From Paragorgia papillata (taxonomy: Eukaryota; Cnidaria; Anthozoa; Scleralcyonacea; Coralliidae): 64,000 nucleotides of DNA. This document shows positions 10,837 to 23,431 of this stretch, piece after piece. The notes below the pieces were generated by a model that saw nothing but the letters and a program-made list of their open reading frames with translations, did no database searches and was not told where the DNA came from. Position numbers and translations under genes: made by a program. Numbering within the stretch: position 1 is the first letter of the stretch; each line of letters starts with the position of its first letter. Where the stretch lies: NCBI GenBank assembly GCA_035771165.1, contig JAWNZC010000406.1, forward strand, positions 5,010,639-5,074,638, written 5' to 3'.

Positions 10837-11185
10837 CTCATGACACACCCAAAATTCATTGTTATTATTATTAATTAGTGTATCTTATTCTAGCTTGCCT
10901 TGCTCTGAAGAAGTCCTCTACACATGGTTGTATCTGTAAACTTATTTTAAAGACTAACAATAACTAATATCATTAGATTAATATCTAATTTCAGCTCATA
11001 ATTTTCATTATACTCTTAGCTGAAAGAGAAAAACATGTATACCCCCATCATTTTCATTCCACTCGGGAACAAGGTAAAATATGTAAGCTATACGCCTTCC
11101 TTCAAGTTCATCGTCATGGCAAAGTAGTACATCTAAGCAAAAAAGATAAAATTTCATTCACTACATTATAATCTAGTTCTACGTT
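10837..11185. other. No gene recognised
   Basis: AT-rich intergenic sequence with no repeat structure, ORF or RNA gene that I can support. Confidence 0.5.
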
Positions 11186-11507
11186 AGACAGGTAATTTTT
11201 AACTCATTCCTGTCCGAGGGCTTCCCAGAGATGAATAAAATCGTCTGCCATTAGCCCAGAGTGAACTATAAATTGAAGATCAATTTGGACAAGAAAGAGT
11301 TAGACGGGGATAGTTTTTAACTCATCCTTGTCCGAAGGCTTCCCCAGAAATAAAAAAAAATCGTCTGGCGTTAGCTCAGAATGAAATACTAAATACCCAT
11401 TCGGATAGGAAAAACCTCTTTTTTGTCCGAATTGATCTTTGGACGATTTTATTCACCTCTGGAAAAGCCCTTGGAGAGGAATGAGTTAAAAACTACTGTA
11501 CCTGTCT
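11186..11507. mobile_element. Inverted element with internal direct repeats
   Basis: The ends match as inverted repeats (agacaggtaatttttaactc versus gagttaaaaactactgtacc). Within it the block ttaactcat-cctgtccg-ggcttccc-gaaatcgtctg occurs twice in direct orientation and once inverted. It is a non-coding foldback element with internal duplication. Confidence 0.75.
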
Positions 11508-13109
11508 AACTTTATAGTTCATACATCGCCCCAAATACGATATTACTGATATGGATTATATGTAAAGTGTATATAGTTGAATGTCAAAATATTTTTTTGA
11601 TGAAAGCTTTCATTTATTGTCATATTGGTGTACCATCTTTATCCTATGAGAATTCAGCTCTGTTCCTATTTAAACAGTTGGGGCCCACCACGTAAGAGAA
11701 AACGATCCATAGTCGTTCAACTAAGCAGTCTTACCGGTATTACTGTATTTAGCACAAGACATGTCGATAGCACTTCCATCCAATGGAATATCAGTTACAG
11801 TCGTTATCCAATCAAGGCAATCCTTGTATAACAGTCTCCTAGATTAAGAGTATCGTAAATGCTCAAAGTAGTGTCCAGCTCTCAGGGAGCTGCCCACGAT
11901 TTTCTGAATGCCGACTATTACGACAACACATTTCTAGGGGGGTTCCGGGGGCATGCTCCCCCAAAGGTTGAATTTTGAGTCTCTAACACAGCATTTCCAG
12001 CACTTTGGGGACACTTTTGAGCAAGATATAAAGGTTTGAAAACCCATTTTTAAAAGAGTACCTCGTCATTTTTAAGAAATATTTCTATATAACGTAGAAT
12101 AACTAATTCCACAAATGAACAACAGTGAATTATATATTTTAACAAAGTAGATTACCAAAATACACAACTTAATTGTTGTCAACAATTTTATCATAAAGCC
12201 CATGCATTTCAGTTGTGGGTGTATGATGATGTAACAGTAAGTGACTTAATAATGTATAACTCCTATAGATGTCTTTTCAGCCCAAAGTTTAATCCAAAGA
12301 CCTAACTTGTTTTAACTAGTTTTGCTCTTCAACTGACCAAATTCTGATTTCTGACGAACGTTTTTTGCGTCATGTTGTTCACTTTTTGGCGCCCTTTCCA
12401 GGTTTTTTGCGCCCGTTTAAAAATCTTCACCGGTGGCCGTGGCCTCTTTGCAATCCCCTGCCAGCAGGCCACTGCCCCTCAAAGCCCATTTTTGTGTCTA
12501 GAGCGCGCGCATGCGCTAGTATTGAAAGAAACATTCATATCTCTGCAGAATGTTACAAAGCATTAGATGAATGTTAGCAATTTATAGGATTCACTTAGGC
12601 TGTTCACAGGCTAATATATCATTGGCAAGAAGTAAAGAAGTAAAATAATTACCAGTCATTATTAGCGTTTCGTATAAAACCTCCATTAGCTAGTGAACCG
12701 GCAATGCGTGGTTTATAAAAATTTCAACGTGATGTAAAATGCAATTGACGTGTATAATAATTTATCTAACATTTGTATTTACCTTAAATTAGATATATTC
12801 TTTTTTGTTGATGTTTTGAGATCATTGCTCTAATAATATATGTACAGAGAAATTAGTCTAATTTAGAACGGAAATATTTCTTAAAGCATGCTATGTAGAG
12901 AGAAGTAGAGAATAACGAAATGAATACTATAATAGCAGCGAGAATTTGTGGTACCACCACGTTCTCTCTTTATTGCTTAGCTTTCGACCTGTTGACTATT
13001 GACCTGTTGCTTTTTTCTCTGATAAAGGCCTGAGTAAACAGGTCGAAAGCTAACTGAGCGATAATTAATAATCGTTAGTGTTACAACAAATTCTCGCTCA
13101 AATGTATTT
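11508..13109. other. Gene-poor stretch, 1.6 kb
   Basis: No protein domain recognised. 11933-11990 has ctaggggggttccggggg followed by catgctccccc, which looks like the end of another repeat. Short open frames at 12365-12577 have no recognisable content. A small inverted pair around 12978-13050 (gctttcgacctgtt / aacaggtcgaaagc) is present. Confidence 0.45.
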
Positions 13110-13225
13110 AGCTCCCACTCCCAGAACGAATTGGGGACACTATATAACGTTGGTTTTACTGAGGAAAGAAACCGGAGGACCCGGAGAAAAAAACCCAAGG
13201 CACAGGAGAGAACCATGGATTGTAA
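13110..13225 (-). mobile_element. 5S-SINE body fragment
   Basis: The minus strand carries ctctcctgtgccttgggttt and ctccgggtcctccggtttct, the same body module as the SINEs at 9588 and 13628. No 5S-like head is attached. Confidence 0.65.
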
Positions 13226-13627
13226 AAGGACTGGATAGGAAACTAATAGTCATGTGGGGTGTTTTGAGCCTTTTGATTGGTTAATCGCATTTACTCAGTT
13301 TACAAAATGGTTGAAACCTAAGTTGAAAATTGTGATGTCACGAATGGCGTGAGTATGCTTGTTTTACTGAGGTTTTTAAGTGAACTTTTCTTCAAATTCT
13401 TCATATTCTCACATTCAGATGACTATGTCACAATCGAGTGTTCGAGCTAAACGTTGTTGATCTTCGTTTTAATGTTTTCTGTGTTGTTTCAAAGAAACTG
13501 GTGCATGTCGAAAAATAGTGCTTTGTTTTGCTTGGAAATTGCGATGCATATTTTAACTATAGTAAACCTTGATATTTTCCTTTAAAATGTTTCCTATCCA
13601 GTCTTTTTACTATCCATACAACAACTC

Positions 13628-13880
13628 TTAGGGGAGAACGGGTGGCGCGTGCTGTTAGGGCGCTGCCTCTCACCAATAGTTAAGCCCGGTTGGACGGGGA
13701 TGGGTGACCTTTTGGGAACAGCCCCGTTCTCGAGCTTGGACCATGTGAGTAGAGTTTAGTTGGTCTCTCCTGTGCTCCGAGGGTTTTTCACCGGGTTCTC
13801 CGGTTTTCATCCCTCCGCAAAATCAACACCATCTGGGATAGGAGTGGCGCCCACCCCTGCTAAACGAAAGAGGGGCCTTC
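13628..13880 (+). mobile_element. 5S rRNA-derived SINE
   Basis: The 5S-like head reads agttaagcccggttggacgg and gatgggtgacc, with cctctcaccaatagttaagc upstream as in 5S rRNA. The shared body follows (atgtgagtagagtttagttg, gggttctccggttttcatcc). It is convergent with another copy immediately downstream. Confidence 0.85.
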
Positions 13881-13914
13881 GGCTCCTCCGACTGAGGTCG
13901 ACCTGTATGCATGT

Positions 13915-14045
13915 ATGTATGTGCAACACCTCTACTCACATGGAGCCAAGGTAGTTATCCTTCCAAGTACTAACCCGGGCTTAACTTCAGTGGTGAAAGG
14001 CAGCGCGCTAGCAGCACTCGTACCACCCGTGCCTCTTCTATTAAA
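13915..14045 (-). mobile_element. 5S-SINE head, inverted partial copy
   Basis: On the minus strand: ctttcaccactgaagttaag, cccgggttagtacttggaag, then ccatgtgagtagagg. It is the 5S-like head plus the start of the body, truncated, placed tail-to-tail with the SINE at 13628. Confidence 0.75.
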
Positions 14046-14614
14046 ATTTGTCACCGTGCAAACATTCGAAAAACTAACAGTAGCAATTGGGAGTACAAAG
14101 ACTGTGTTTTGTAAAAAGTGACAGTGTGGCGACGGGCCGAAGGCCTGGAGCCTGGAGGCGAGGGTGCTAATCTCGACTCGCGTGGAGTACACGCGAGTTT
14201 GAAAACCAATGCGAAAGTAATCGAGCGAAAAGTTTCTATGTTTTTATGCATCAACTCCGGTCAGGCGGTCACTTTCGCTGTGCTTGCGTCATTACCACCA
14301 AATCCAGACAAACTGCTGCAAATTTAACAAGGGAAAATAAGCTGTGTAAGCCTGTGTAGCAGCCCATGGACAAGTGAGTTTGTCAAAGACTTTCAAAAAC
14401 TCATTAAAAGTTCATAAGAAAAACACAAAGGAAATCGGTATCATGTCAGTGCATGGTTTTATAAAAAATCTGATAAAAAATCCGCCTGATTTATATAAAC
14501 TTTATCTTAGATTTTCTCGGTTTAGACAACGTTTGTTTTTCAAAGTTACTGTACCAATAAATTTACCAAATTGGTCGTTTTTTAAGCTATACTCAAAACA
14601 TTTGTAGTGTGTGT
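14046..14614. other. No gene recognised
   Basis: Short overlapping open frames on both strands around 14050-14330 and 14374-14607 have no recognisable domain. Confidence 0.4.
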
Positions 14615-14900
14615 TTTATCAGATCTTAAACACTCGGCTATCACCGAGGGGGAAATCACCCCTGAAAAAGCGTACGAGATTTTTTAGGTTTTTTAGGGAT
14701 TTGGGTGATTTTTTTTGGATTTTCCCGAGATTTTCGAAGATTTTTGAGGATTTTCTGAGATTTTTGAGGATTTTCTGAGATTTCTGCGAATTATTTGAGA
14801 TTTTCGGATTTTTAAAGATGCACAGAACAAGATTTTTGGGAGTGATTCGCCCCTCCGCTATCGCCTCGTGTTTTAAATTAATCTGATAAAAACACTGCTG
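14615..14900. mobile_element. TIR element with degenerate gattttt repeats
   Basis: The ends are inverted: ttttatcagatcttaaacac on the left and gtgttttaaattaatctgat on the right. The interior (about 14675-14815) is a degenerate series of gattttcgaggattttctgag units. The end sequence ctgctcgtgttttaaatg links it to the satellite edge at 1008 and the palindrome at 57486. Confidence 0.65.
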
Positions 14901-15860
14901 CTCGTGTTTTAAATGTTACATCAAAATAGCAAGAGTCCGATAAAAAGTTTGAGACAAATATACTTTCAACTACGAGCTTTCACACCTTTCAGTGTTCCAC
15001 TCCTCGTATATTAGCTTCGATTGTTCAGAAACAACCAACTTCATTCATTTACATCTTAACTATTTCATGTATTGTAAATTTATCTATTCTGTTGTACAAT
15101 GTAATGCGCATTCGATCATCACGTCATGAAGAATGCGCAATATAAATCACTAATTATTAATTATTATTATTTTCACCAAACAACTTAAATGTTTACTCGT
15201 ACCACTTATAGTAACCTTCTCTAGTCCTCTTTCATGCACTTTAATCGCAACATTAAAGCATATTTCACTTAAAATTACATTTTATCGAAATATTTTCGAA
15301 ACTCCATGGTCGCCATATTGGATTTTTTTGGGAACATCCTGGAAAAATCCGCATTTGGCTCGAGATTGTAACCAAGCAACTGACATGCATGCGCAATGGA
15401 AACCAGTCACGAATACGGCAGAGCCTTCTTTCGTCCTCTCTCTCAGCGAAGAAATAAGGAAAAGAAGGCTCTGCTCGCAGGGTATAAGAAAACATAAAGT
15501 TCAAAAATATATATAATAAATAACAGCATTAGTACCTGACGAAATTGATAAAGATCGTTGGATTTCTTCTGGAATTTCAGTTCTAATAATTCAGTTTTTA
15601 GGTTTTTCAAAAAATTCTCATCTTTCACAAAATTATTAATGATACAGTGTTTGAACGGGTATGTATTCAGCACAGCACCCCTTTCTAAAACACAAATAAA
15701 AAAACATATGTGGCGGGCACTAAGAAGCTGCATACCTCCGCCAGCGGGCTATTAGGAATCTTTTTAGGTAAACGAGATATCCTGTTAACTAGATTAGCCC
15801 ACCAGACCTATACACATGCATGAATAAAATGCTTGATTGCACTTGTTAAGACTTTGAGTA
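14901..15860. other. Repeat debris, no gene
   Basis: 15418-15475 is a hairpin (gcagagccttctttcg versus aaaagaaggctctgc). 15728-15845 resembles 53470-53590 (catacctccg, acatgcatgaataaaatg, ttgattgcact), so both derive from one dispersed repeat. No coding region is supported. Confidence 0.5.
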
Positions 15861-16499
15861 CCTTTACACGAACCCGGTTGGCTCGAACCCGGGTCAGCTT
15901 ACCACCCATGGTTATTCTTTTTTCGTGTTTACATGAACTCAGGTTGGCTGCTTTTTCCCCCAACCCGGGTCAGCTTAAGTTGGATTTGGGAATGTTTTTC
16001 TGTCCGAGCAGAGCTCTGGTGTCAAAACATGTGGTTGACAATTATTCAATAAACAACATGCCGAACAACAACACGGCTGGTGATGTTGAAAAACGTCGTC
16101 GTAAGAAAATTTCGATTGTTTCAGATCGATGTCGTTGCCTTGTACTCTCGCCTATGCGTTCGAGTAAACGAGAAAACAATGCAACAACATCTAAATTGAA
16201 GTCGACATTTTTGTAATCCATCTCAGTTTTGTAGTTCGCCTGGGTACGAGATTGGACACAAATTATCATATTGCCGACACTTTACACGAGCCTGCATGGG
16301 TCAAGTCAACCCGTGTTTACATGAAGAAATTGAGCAAATTTTCGTACCTTTCCAACCCGGGTCTTAAAAAGGGTCACCGGCAAGATGGGTTGACCCAGCT
16401 ATCATGCATGTAAACGCTAACAGGAGTTTATTCGTAGGCGGGTTGACCCGGGTTGGCGAGCTAACCCTGCTTGGCTCTCAACCCGGGCTCGTGTAAAGG
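15861..16499. mobile_element. TIR element rich in acccgggt motifs
   Basis: The ends are cctttacacgaacccggttg and acccgggctcgtgtaaagg. Many cgggtt/aacccg blocks occur in both orientations, and partial inverted copies near 16290-16450 suggest nested insertion. A 127-codon open frame inside has no recognisable domain. The end resembles that of the MITE at 50975 (gtttacacgagccgggct). Confidence 0.7.
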
Positions 16500-16946
16500 C
16501 CCCCTTTACATGCATGTAACTTAGTCCACGACCGCTTTATCCTATTGACAATGCCGGAGCTGTTAAGTTCATTGTTATTTGTTAATTCGGCTAAATATTC
16601 AATTAAAAGTTTGCACATGATAAGGATAATGAGCGCAATCAAGAAATTTTTAATTATTTTTTTTCTACACGGAGAATCTTGCGGTCAAGTTTTAGGAAAT
16701 TCTCGTCCAATTCCCAACCAAATTCAGCCAAAATTTAATGGGTTGGTCTTCGGTTTAGTGTCTATTATTACAATAATGTTAATACAAAGTCAAAGCAAAA
16801 TAGGTACAACTAAGCATTCTATTTTCTCAATCTTTCTAAACCAAAAAACGCCACGACAGAATTGATTTAAATTATCATCCACATTTAATGCAAATTCAAT
16901 TTTCAAAAAATTTAATGATTAGTCCTCAGTTGTTTTCATAAAAATT
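16500..16946. other. No gene recognised
   Basis: AT-rich sequence before the ACAG tract. A 106-codon open frame at 16545-16865 has no recognisable features. Confidence 0.4.
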
Positions 16947-16947
16947 C

Positions 16948-17025
<78 letters not shown>

Positions 17026-17046
17026 GAGACAGGCAGGCAGGCAGGC

Positions 17047-17144
<98 letters not shown>
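16947..17144. repeat. (ACAG)n microsatellite
   Basis: About 49 units of acag, interrupted by agagac and by four aggc variants near 17028-17047. Cys/Leu/Ser/Val open frames across it are artefacts. Confidence 0.97.
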
Positions 17145-17145
<1 letters not shown>

Positions 17146-17461
17146 TACGAGAGCAACCAAACAAACTGGCAGAGATGAAAATATTAAAAAAAACAACTTA
17201 TAACAATAACTATCGACGTGCAGTTATATTCCCTTAAATGTATTTTTTACCATGAATGTAGTCTTTTTCATCCCTGTACAAAACAAAATAATTCAAATTA
17301 GATGAGAAAATTGCGAAACAATTTGATAGCAATACTTATTGGCTTATTATATAGCTATAAAATTTCACATTAATTTCGTATGCGTAAAAGTTTGCTACAT
17401 GTAGAACTAAACTGAAAAATGAAAACAGAGAACATATATATCAGATGTTTCCAAGCTTGTC
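17145..17461. other. No gene recognised
   Basis: Unremarkable AT-rich spacer. Confidence 0.4.
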
Positions 17462-18163
17462 TTAAGGTCTTCATCAAGGTTTGCAGGGTCATTTCGGTAA
17501 AGCGGTCTTCTCAATTCGTCAGAATTTATGCCACAAAAATAAAATAGATATCGTTAGAAAGCTATTAATTTGTAGAATACAATGTTGTATTTAATAATAG
17601 TTGCAAATTTTTCAAGTAAAACCAGAGGGCTTCACTCGGGGCGACTTAAGAACAAAGCGCTTCAGTTTGTCCAAAATAATTTTTCAAAGTTCGATTCCGA
17701 GATAAATTAGTTTCCAGCAAAACGGAGTCAGCGTTTTTTTTAAATTTATTGCCTGGTTCGATTTTATGATTTATTATTATTTATATATTATTTATTATTT
17801 ATTTGGTCGGAAAACAGCATTTTCAATATTGGTCGTCAATAAAATCAGTAAAACTCGACATATCAAAAAACGCTGACGCAGTTTTGCTGGAAATTTATCT
17901 CGGAATTAAACTGAAAAAAAAAAGATTTTGAACAAAATAAAACGCTTTTTACTTGAGTCGTCCCGAGTGAAGCCCTCTGGTTTTAATTAAAAAATTCACA
18001 ACTATTCCTGGTTTGTGTTTATTGCAAAATCAAAGACAACACTGTATTCTACAAATTAGTAGCTTAATTTCTAACTATATCTATTTTGTTTTTGTGGCAT
18101 AAATTCTGACGAACTGAGAGCGCTTTACCGAAATGACCCAGCGAACCTTAACGAAGACCTTAA
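17462..18163. mobile_element. Long inverted-repeat element, 700 bp
   Basis: Arms of about 300 bp. The left arm has ttaaggtcttcatcaaggtt, cattt-ggtaaagcg and accagagggcttcactcggg. The right arm has the complements, ending in aaccttaacgaagacctta. The centre near 17790 is AT-rich. The inner arms include an octamer pair around cagcgttttt/aaaacgctga. No ORF is present. Confidence 0.82.
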
Positions 18164-18897
18164 TATGATAAGGGTAACACTGCCGGAAAATATCTACGCA
18201 TGCATGCACTAGTTAGTAAACCATAGTAGCATTATATAAATTCGATATGGAGGGAAATTTCGCGTCACTTTTCAAAACAATTGAACTTAGTCCGATAACG
18301 TCAGTAAAGTTTAAAGCAGAAAAATGTGATAGTTGAAAATATCAGTAAAACAGAAATTAATAATTATATAGTGAAAAAAGTTCGAGGTATAAATAGAAAC
18401 AAAAAACACAATAAAATTAGTCCAAACCTTGATGTTGTGGTTCTACGGTGTCCCAGAAGGGACAGCACTACCATCAAAATAAACATCGCAATTTTCAATC
18501 TAATATTTCGCAAATCATCATCCCAAATAAAATAAACATTGCAAACATAAATTTGTGTTACCACTCTCCATATAATATTTTTTAAATCATCATCTCAAAA
18601 AAATTCCACTGCAAACAAAGATTTACGCATACCACAAACAAAAAATTGCAGCGCCGCTAACAAAACTTCTCAAAACACTGCGCGCAGGTTGGCGAGAGGG
18701 AACTAGCACTAATCTAACAAAAACAATATGGAGGATGAACTGAAAGAGGACAATCGATGCGCAGTAGAAAAAACGCTATGAGAAGAGCTTTCTAAAGTGT
18801 TAACAAGCAATGGACAGGCAGCTGAATGCAGCAATTCGGCGAATTCGGATGCGCAGACTTTGCAAACTACAACGAATCAAAGGCGTCAAGAGCCTTT
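18164..18897. other. No gene recognised
   Basis: AT-rich DNA; short ORFs without features. No splice-flanked exon could be defended. Confidence 0.4.
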
Positions 18898-19097
18898 ACA
18901 GTCATTGGCAACTCACTTTTCACCCAAATCTTCGGAATTTCGCAAGTTCGTTGGGAAGTTCAAAGTTCGTTTCGAACTACGCATTTGATTGGCTGCTAGG
19001 AACCAAGCAACCAATTAAATGCAGAGTTCAAAACGAACTACGAACTTGCGAACGAACGTCCGAAGATTTGGGTGAAAAGTGAGTTGCAAATGACTGT
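18898..19097. mobile_element. Palindromic foldback element
   Basis: Arms acagtcattggcaactcac and gtgagttgcaaatgactgt continue inward through cacccaaatcttcgga / tccgaagatttgggtg to a centre near 18998. It is about 200 bp and non-coding. Confidence 0.82.
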
Positions 19098-19368
19098 CTG
19101 TCAGGTCCCGCAGACAGCTCTTCCATTATGACCGTTCTTGCTCTTCATTGAAGATCTTCATCGATATTTATGCAACGCTTTAAACCCAAATCCTTTAGCT
19201 TTCGTTTTAAAGTTCGTTCGGACATGCATATACTATGGTGGCGTGGTGCTTTTCCAACAAAAGTACTACGTTCTTGTATTGTATTCCCTTATGAAAATAA
19301 TGATCAATTATTACCCTCTCCGTGCCAGAGGGCAAGCCTTCTCGGAGCGTTCCTTCCATATATATATA

Positions 19369-19850
19369 TTTAACAATTATTCACCGAAGTGGAGGTGAAT
19401 ATCCACACTATTCACCGACACTGAGGTGAATAATTGTTTTAGCATATACCTCATAAATGAAATAACAAGTTTAACATTCTTATATTTTTCGGTATTTTAT
19501 ACAAGACACGGCCGCTAGCAACTTGGGCACTTGGCTAACACTTGGCGTACTCGATATTTGTCGACAAAACAGTTTTTACAACTTTTGAATATATTAATGG
19601 CTAGAAAATTGTAAAGAAACATACCTGTGGACACTCTTCTACTTAATTTTGTTGACTTTTCTCGTTATTCTACAACATCAGCCTTGTTTATCAAAAACAT
19701 CTCCTGCTTCGGTAAACAAAGCAAAACTGTCCGCCATTTTGTTTTGCCCGCAGGTGAATAGTGCAGGATATCCCGAGCTAGAGGAACCAATCAGATTGCT
19801 TGAAAAGCACTATTCACCTGCGAGGTATATGCTAAATATATATATCTTAC
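19369..19850. mobile_element. Foldback element with ataattattcacc ends
   Basis: The left part contains aacaattattcaccgaagtg and gaggtgaataattgttttag; the right part contains aagcactattcacctgcgag followed by gtatatgctaaatatatata, complementary to tagcatatacctc on the left. Its organisation resembles the two elements at 61967-62755 (gaataattgttttag, then a gccattt block, then a tail near aatcacc). Confidence 0.65.
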
Positions 19851-19918
19851 TTCAGTTTACATGGTTTATACTATATATGGTTTTCACACCTATAGTGCCA
19901 GTCCCCTCTCGCCAACCT

Positions 19919-20452
19919 GATTCCTTACAGGATAATTGATATACGTGTAATGTGGACAAAACGTTTTAAAAGTAAAGAAATATATATTTCTGAATGATAA
20001 ATTATAACAGCTAAATATCTATTTACAAAAACGACGTATCTTAAAACTGACGTATCTTAATTACCTGTGCCAGTGTTACCCAGCAAATTAGTGTTTAGTT
20101 AGCTATAGGTTACTATTTGTCGACGAAAATTCACCCTAGGCGGACAGCAGCATCACCTATCCCCCAGCTAACCGTTTTTTGAAAAACGACAAACTACACT
20201 ATTATATTAATAACAAATAAAAGCAAGAAAATGGTGAGCTGCCGACAATTTCGACAACGAAATACTGACGTTTCATGCGGAGCCCTTCATTAACCTCGAG
20301 CCAACACGCTCTTTAGAAAGCAAAAAATAGTTTCTTATCTAAATATATATTTAGCTGTTATAATTTATCATTCAGAATTAAATATATATATTTCTTTACT
20401 TTTAAAAAGTTTTGTCCACATTACACGTATATCAATTATCCTGTAAGGAATC
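19919..20452. mobile_element. Element with about 115-bp terminal inverted repeats
   Basis: The left end is gattccttacaggataattg and the right end is caattatcctgtaaggaatc. Arms run through atacgtgtaatgtggacaaa and ataaattataacagctaaat. The interior of about 300 bp is unique and non-coding. Confidence 0.85.
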
Positions 20453-21065
20453 ATCTGAGGGGGGGAGGACAAATTTCCGAAGAGGGGGATATATTTCCTA
20501 GAAATTTACTGGGACACCGGCACATAGGTTTCGGCTCCGTGTCTGTTTCCGTTTGTTTTTGGTTTGTTTTTGGGTTTTTTTGGGTCCACGCAGATGCAAT
20601 TTTCCAGAATTTACTTCCGGGAGTATTCATGCTTTAGGAGCCGGAGGCGAGTTGGCCTGGTTAGATACAGCTTGACAATGCATTATGATGACTCGTCTTC
20701 AGGTATGGCCACACTGGAAGACATTAGAGTTTTAGTTTGTCTTCAATCACGATTACATATCTCGGAATAATGTTTACATACTATAGTCATTTTGGCTATC
20801 GGCATTTTAGAACCAGAGGTAGACAGACGAAGAAACTGCTGTGGGGAGCTGCCGGCCAACCCCTGAGGAAGTGGGGGGAAAGGCTGTAAAACGAGTGTTT
20901 ATATAAATTTATAAATGTGACAAATTAACTATATTAGTGGTCAAACTACCATAATAGTCATGCTATGCTAGACTAAAAACTACTAAGTACTGACAAAAAT
21001 ATGTAAATTATACAGTAATTTTAAATTAATTTGCATATCACTATGACCTGCATGTTGCTAGAAGT
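20453..21065. other. No gene recognised
   Basis: Mixed sequence with a G-rich start and no supported ORF, RNA or inverted repeat. Confidence 0.45.
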
Positions 21066-21069
21066 TTAA

Positions 21070-21588
21070 AGGGTATTGGCAATAAAAATTAAGTTTGTCT
21101 CATTTGAAAGAACTTGTCAAATGGTATAAGAAGACCTTTTACAATTTTTCCTTATCTGTTTTGGTTTTGGAAATATTGGGACCAAAGACAGCGTGCTGTC
21201 CACCATCTTGGAATTATTTTCGATATGCATATGACATAAGCAGGGTAAAGTGAAATTTTTATCTTGCCAACCTTATGACATTATGAGCTAGAAACTCGAT
21301 TTTGTTGTGCTATTTCCATTTTAAATTGACCCACAACATTTAAAAAGCCTTCCCGTGGAAATTTGGTCACCCACGGAGTAATTTTGTCAGGTTTACCCTG
21401 CTTATGACATCAGCAATTTCCTAGTTAACTAGAGCCAATATTACAACAAGATGGCAGACAGCACGCTATCTTTGGTTTGAAATATTTCAAAACACAAGAA
21501 AGATACAGAAAAATTACAAAAGGTCTTCTTATACCATTTGACAAGTTCTTTCAAATGGGACAAATTTAATTTTTATTGCCAATACCCT
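21070..21588. mobile_element. TTAA-flanked MITE (agggtattggcaataaaa family)
   Basis: It starts agggtattggcaataaaaat, ends ttttattgccaataccct, and is flanked by TTAA at 21066-21069 and 21589-21592. Terminal repeats extend about 150 bp through aagaacttgtcaaatggtat. Relatives lie at 46082-47335 and 63024-63497. The TTAA target indicates piggyBac-type mobilisation. Confidence 0.88.
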
Positions 21589-21592
21589 TTAA

Positions 21593-22137
21593 ATCTACAT
21601 GTCTACATGACCTGTTTGTATACTTATAGTCACTCAATTTATTACTGGAACTCAATATCTTATTCTATATATGCACTGGAACCATGACGACAAATGCTGC
21701 TCATGGAGACATTTCATAAACTATGGAGCCTCACAGATCCTGAATTAAACTTGGCACAGCACCAAAAACTATGAGAATAGCACCCTCAAATGCAGGGAAT
21801 ACAGGTAGACTGCAGTTTAGCAGACATCACTCATCCACTGACTGACTGCCTGGGAAGGTATACTATATATAGGGTCAGGGGCATCATTAGTGGTCTGACA
21901 TTTGTTGGACCAATGTTTATAAAGTAACTTTTCTGATGTCCTCATGATCACTAAATGTGTCAAATTTGATGTTTTGTTTGGGGGAGGGGAGAGGTTAAAA
22001 AATGTTGGACCAATGTTAAAATGTTAATGACACCTTTGAGGGTCATGGATTATGCTGCGGTTGAGCCTTTTGTCTTAGTATTTGACAATGGTGTCTGCTA
22101 AACTGAAGTTGCACCAGGAAATACTGTCTCTTATATA
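21593..22137. other. No gene recognised
   Basis: Intergenic sequence; nothing supported. Confidence 0.4.
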
Positions 22138-22762
22138 TCAGTCAAATCCAAGCATGCCCATCCCCTGGGCATTTGACAATTTTTTGAAAATTGGTGCTAA
22201 TTCCCTGCAGTGGAGCTGAAAAGCAGGTGAAAATGCCCCACGGTGGGGCCAAAAATCTGTGGCAAAATTCCCCATCCTGGGGAAATTTGTACTATACTTT
22301 TAACAGTTGCTGAACAGTTCACAATATAAAAATTAGCATTTTATTGTGAGTACTTATTTCAAACACCTCTACTATTAAAACTCTCCATGTGTTTGCTTTT
22401 CAACCAAGATGCAACAAACTCTGTATCTTTCATTTTAAACTCTTCCAAAATCGAGTGCAACAAGCGACAGACAGTCCAAACTACGCATTGAATCCACTGA
22501 TAAAATACTAGAGGGAGAGGGACACAATTCAATTACCTACCACCACCCCCACCCCCCCCCCCCCAATTGCCTTTCAGTGGTGAGCAAAAAGAACAAGGTT
22601 CAGAATATTGGAATGATATTATCTATCTAATGCTCCACCCCCAGGCAAAGACTCGTTTTCAAATTAATGCCCCACCCCTGGGAAGGGCCAATGTGTCAAA
22701 TGCCCAGAGGTGTCCTGGTGGTGGTGGGGGGGGGGGGGGGGTGCATGCTTGGATTTGACTGA
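22138..22762. mobile_element. TIR element with gtcaaatccaagcatgc ends
   Basis: The left end is tcagtcaaatccaagcatgc and the right end is gcatgcttggatttgactga. A further inner match is gggcatttgaca / tgtcaaatgccc. The interior includes C-rich (22544-22563) and G-rich (22722-22741) runs and repeated gccccac-type words. No coding sequence. Confidence 0.8.
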
Positions 22763-22965
22763 TACATTACAGAGACCTAAGCATTCAAAAAATTATCAAC
22801 AGTCATATGTCCCTGGATCCCCCGAGAGCCTCTACCTAAAAATTTCAGCCCTGGCCCTAAAACGGTCATCTCTTGGTATGGGCCTGCTTGGCTGCTTTAC
22901 ATACATTACATAGAATACACTTATGCAGATCATACAAGATACAATGGCATATATATATATATCTA

Positions 22966-23431
22966 TGAACTATGTACGCTCCTTCACTTCGGCGTTGTTG
23001 AGCACTCTGCGAAGTTGCCGTGGGTACCTATTAGCGATAATGCAACACTCACTACCCTTGTGGAAGTTTGAGCACTCTGGGCCCATGTGCACTTCACGCT
23101 ATCTGAATGTATTTCACCGATGCTGTCCCACATGCGGTTGTCACCGACGATCACATGTGTATAAGTAATTGATGAAATTCATTCAGATTGTTCCAAGCTG
23201 AACTATGTACGCTCCTTCACTTTGGCGTTGTTGAGCACTCTGCAAAGTTGCCGTGGGTACCTATTAGTGATAATGCAACGCTCACTACCCTTGTGGAAGT
23301 TTGAGCACTCTGGGCCCATGCGCACTTCACGCTATCTGAATGTATTTCACCGATGCTGTCCCACATGCGGTTGTCACCGACGATCGCATGTGTAAAAGTA
23401 ATTGATGAAATTCATTCAGATTGTTCCAAGC
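22966..23431. repeat. 233-bp unit in two direct copies
   Basis: Copies begin tgaactatgtacgctccttc at 22966 and 23199 and end near ttgttccaagc. They differ at only a handful of positions (cttcgg/ctttgg, gcgaag/gcaaag, gatcac/gatcgc), so the duplication is recent. The unit is GC-richer than its surroundings and has no recognised function. Confidence 0.92.

Noticed and set aside
12365..12577. Overlapping frames of 64-70 codons
   Set aside because: No conserved content; chance open frames in a slightly GC-richer patch.
16919..17196. Cys-Leu-Ser-Val frames here and at 54421-54670
   Set aside because: Produced by (ACAG)n tracts in all frames.
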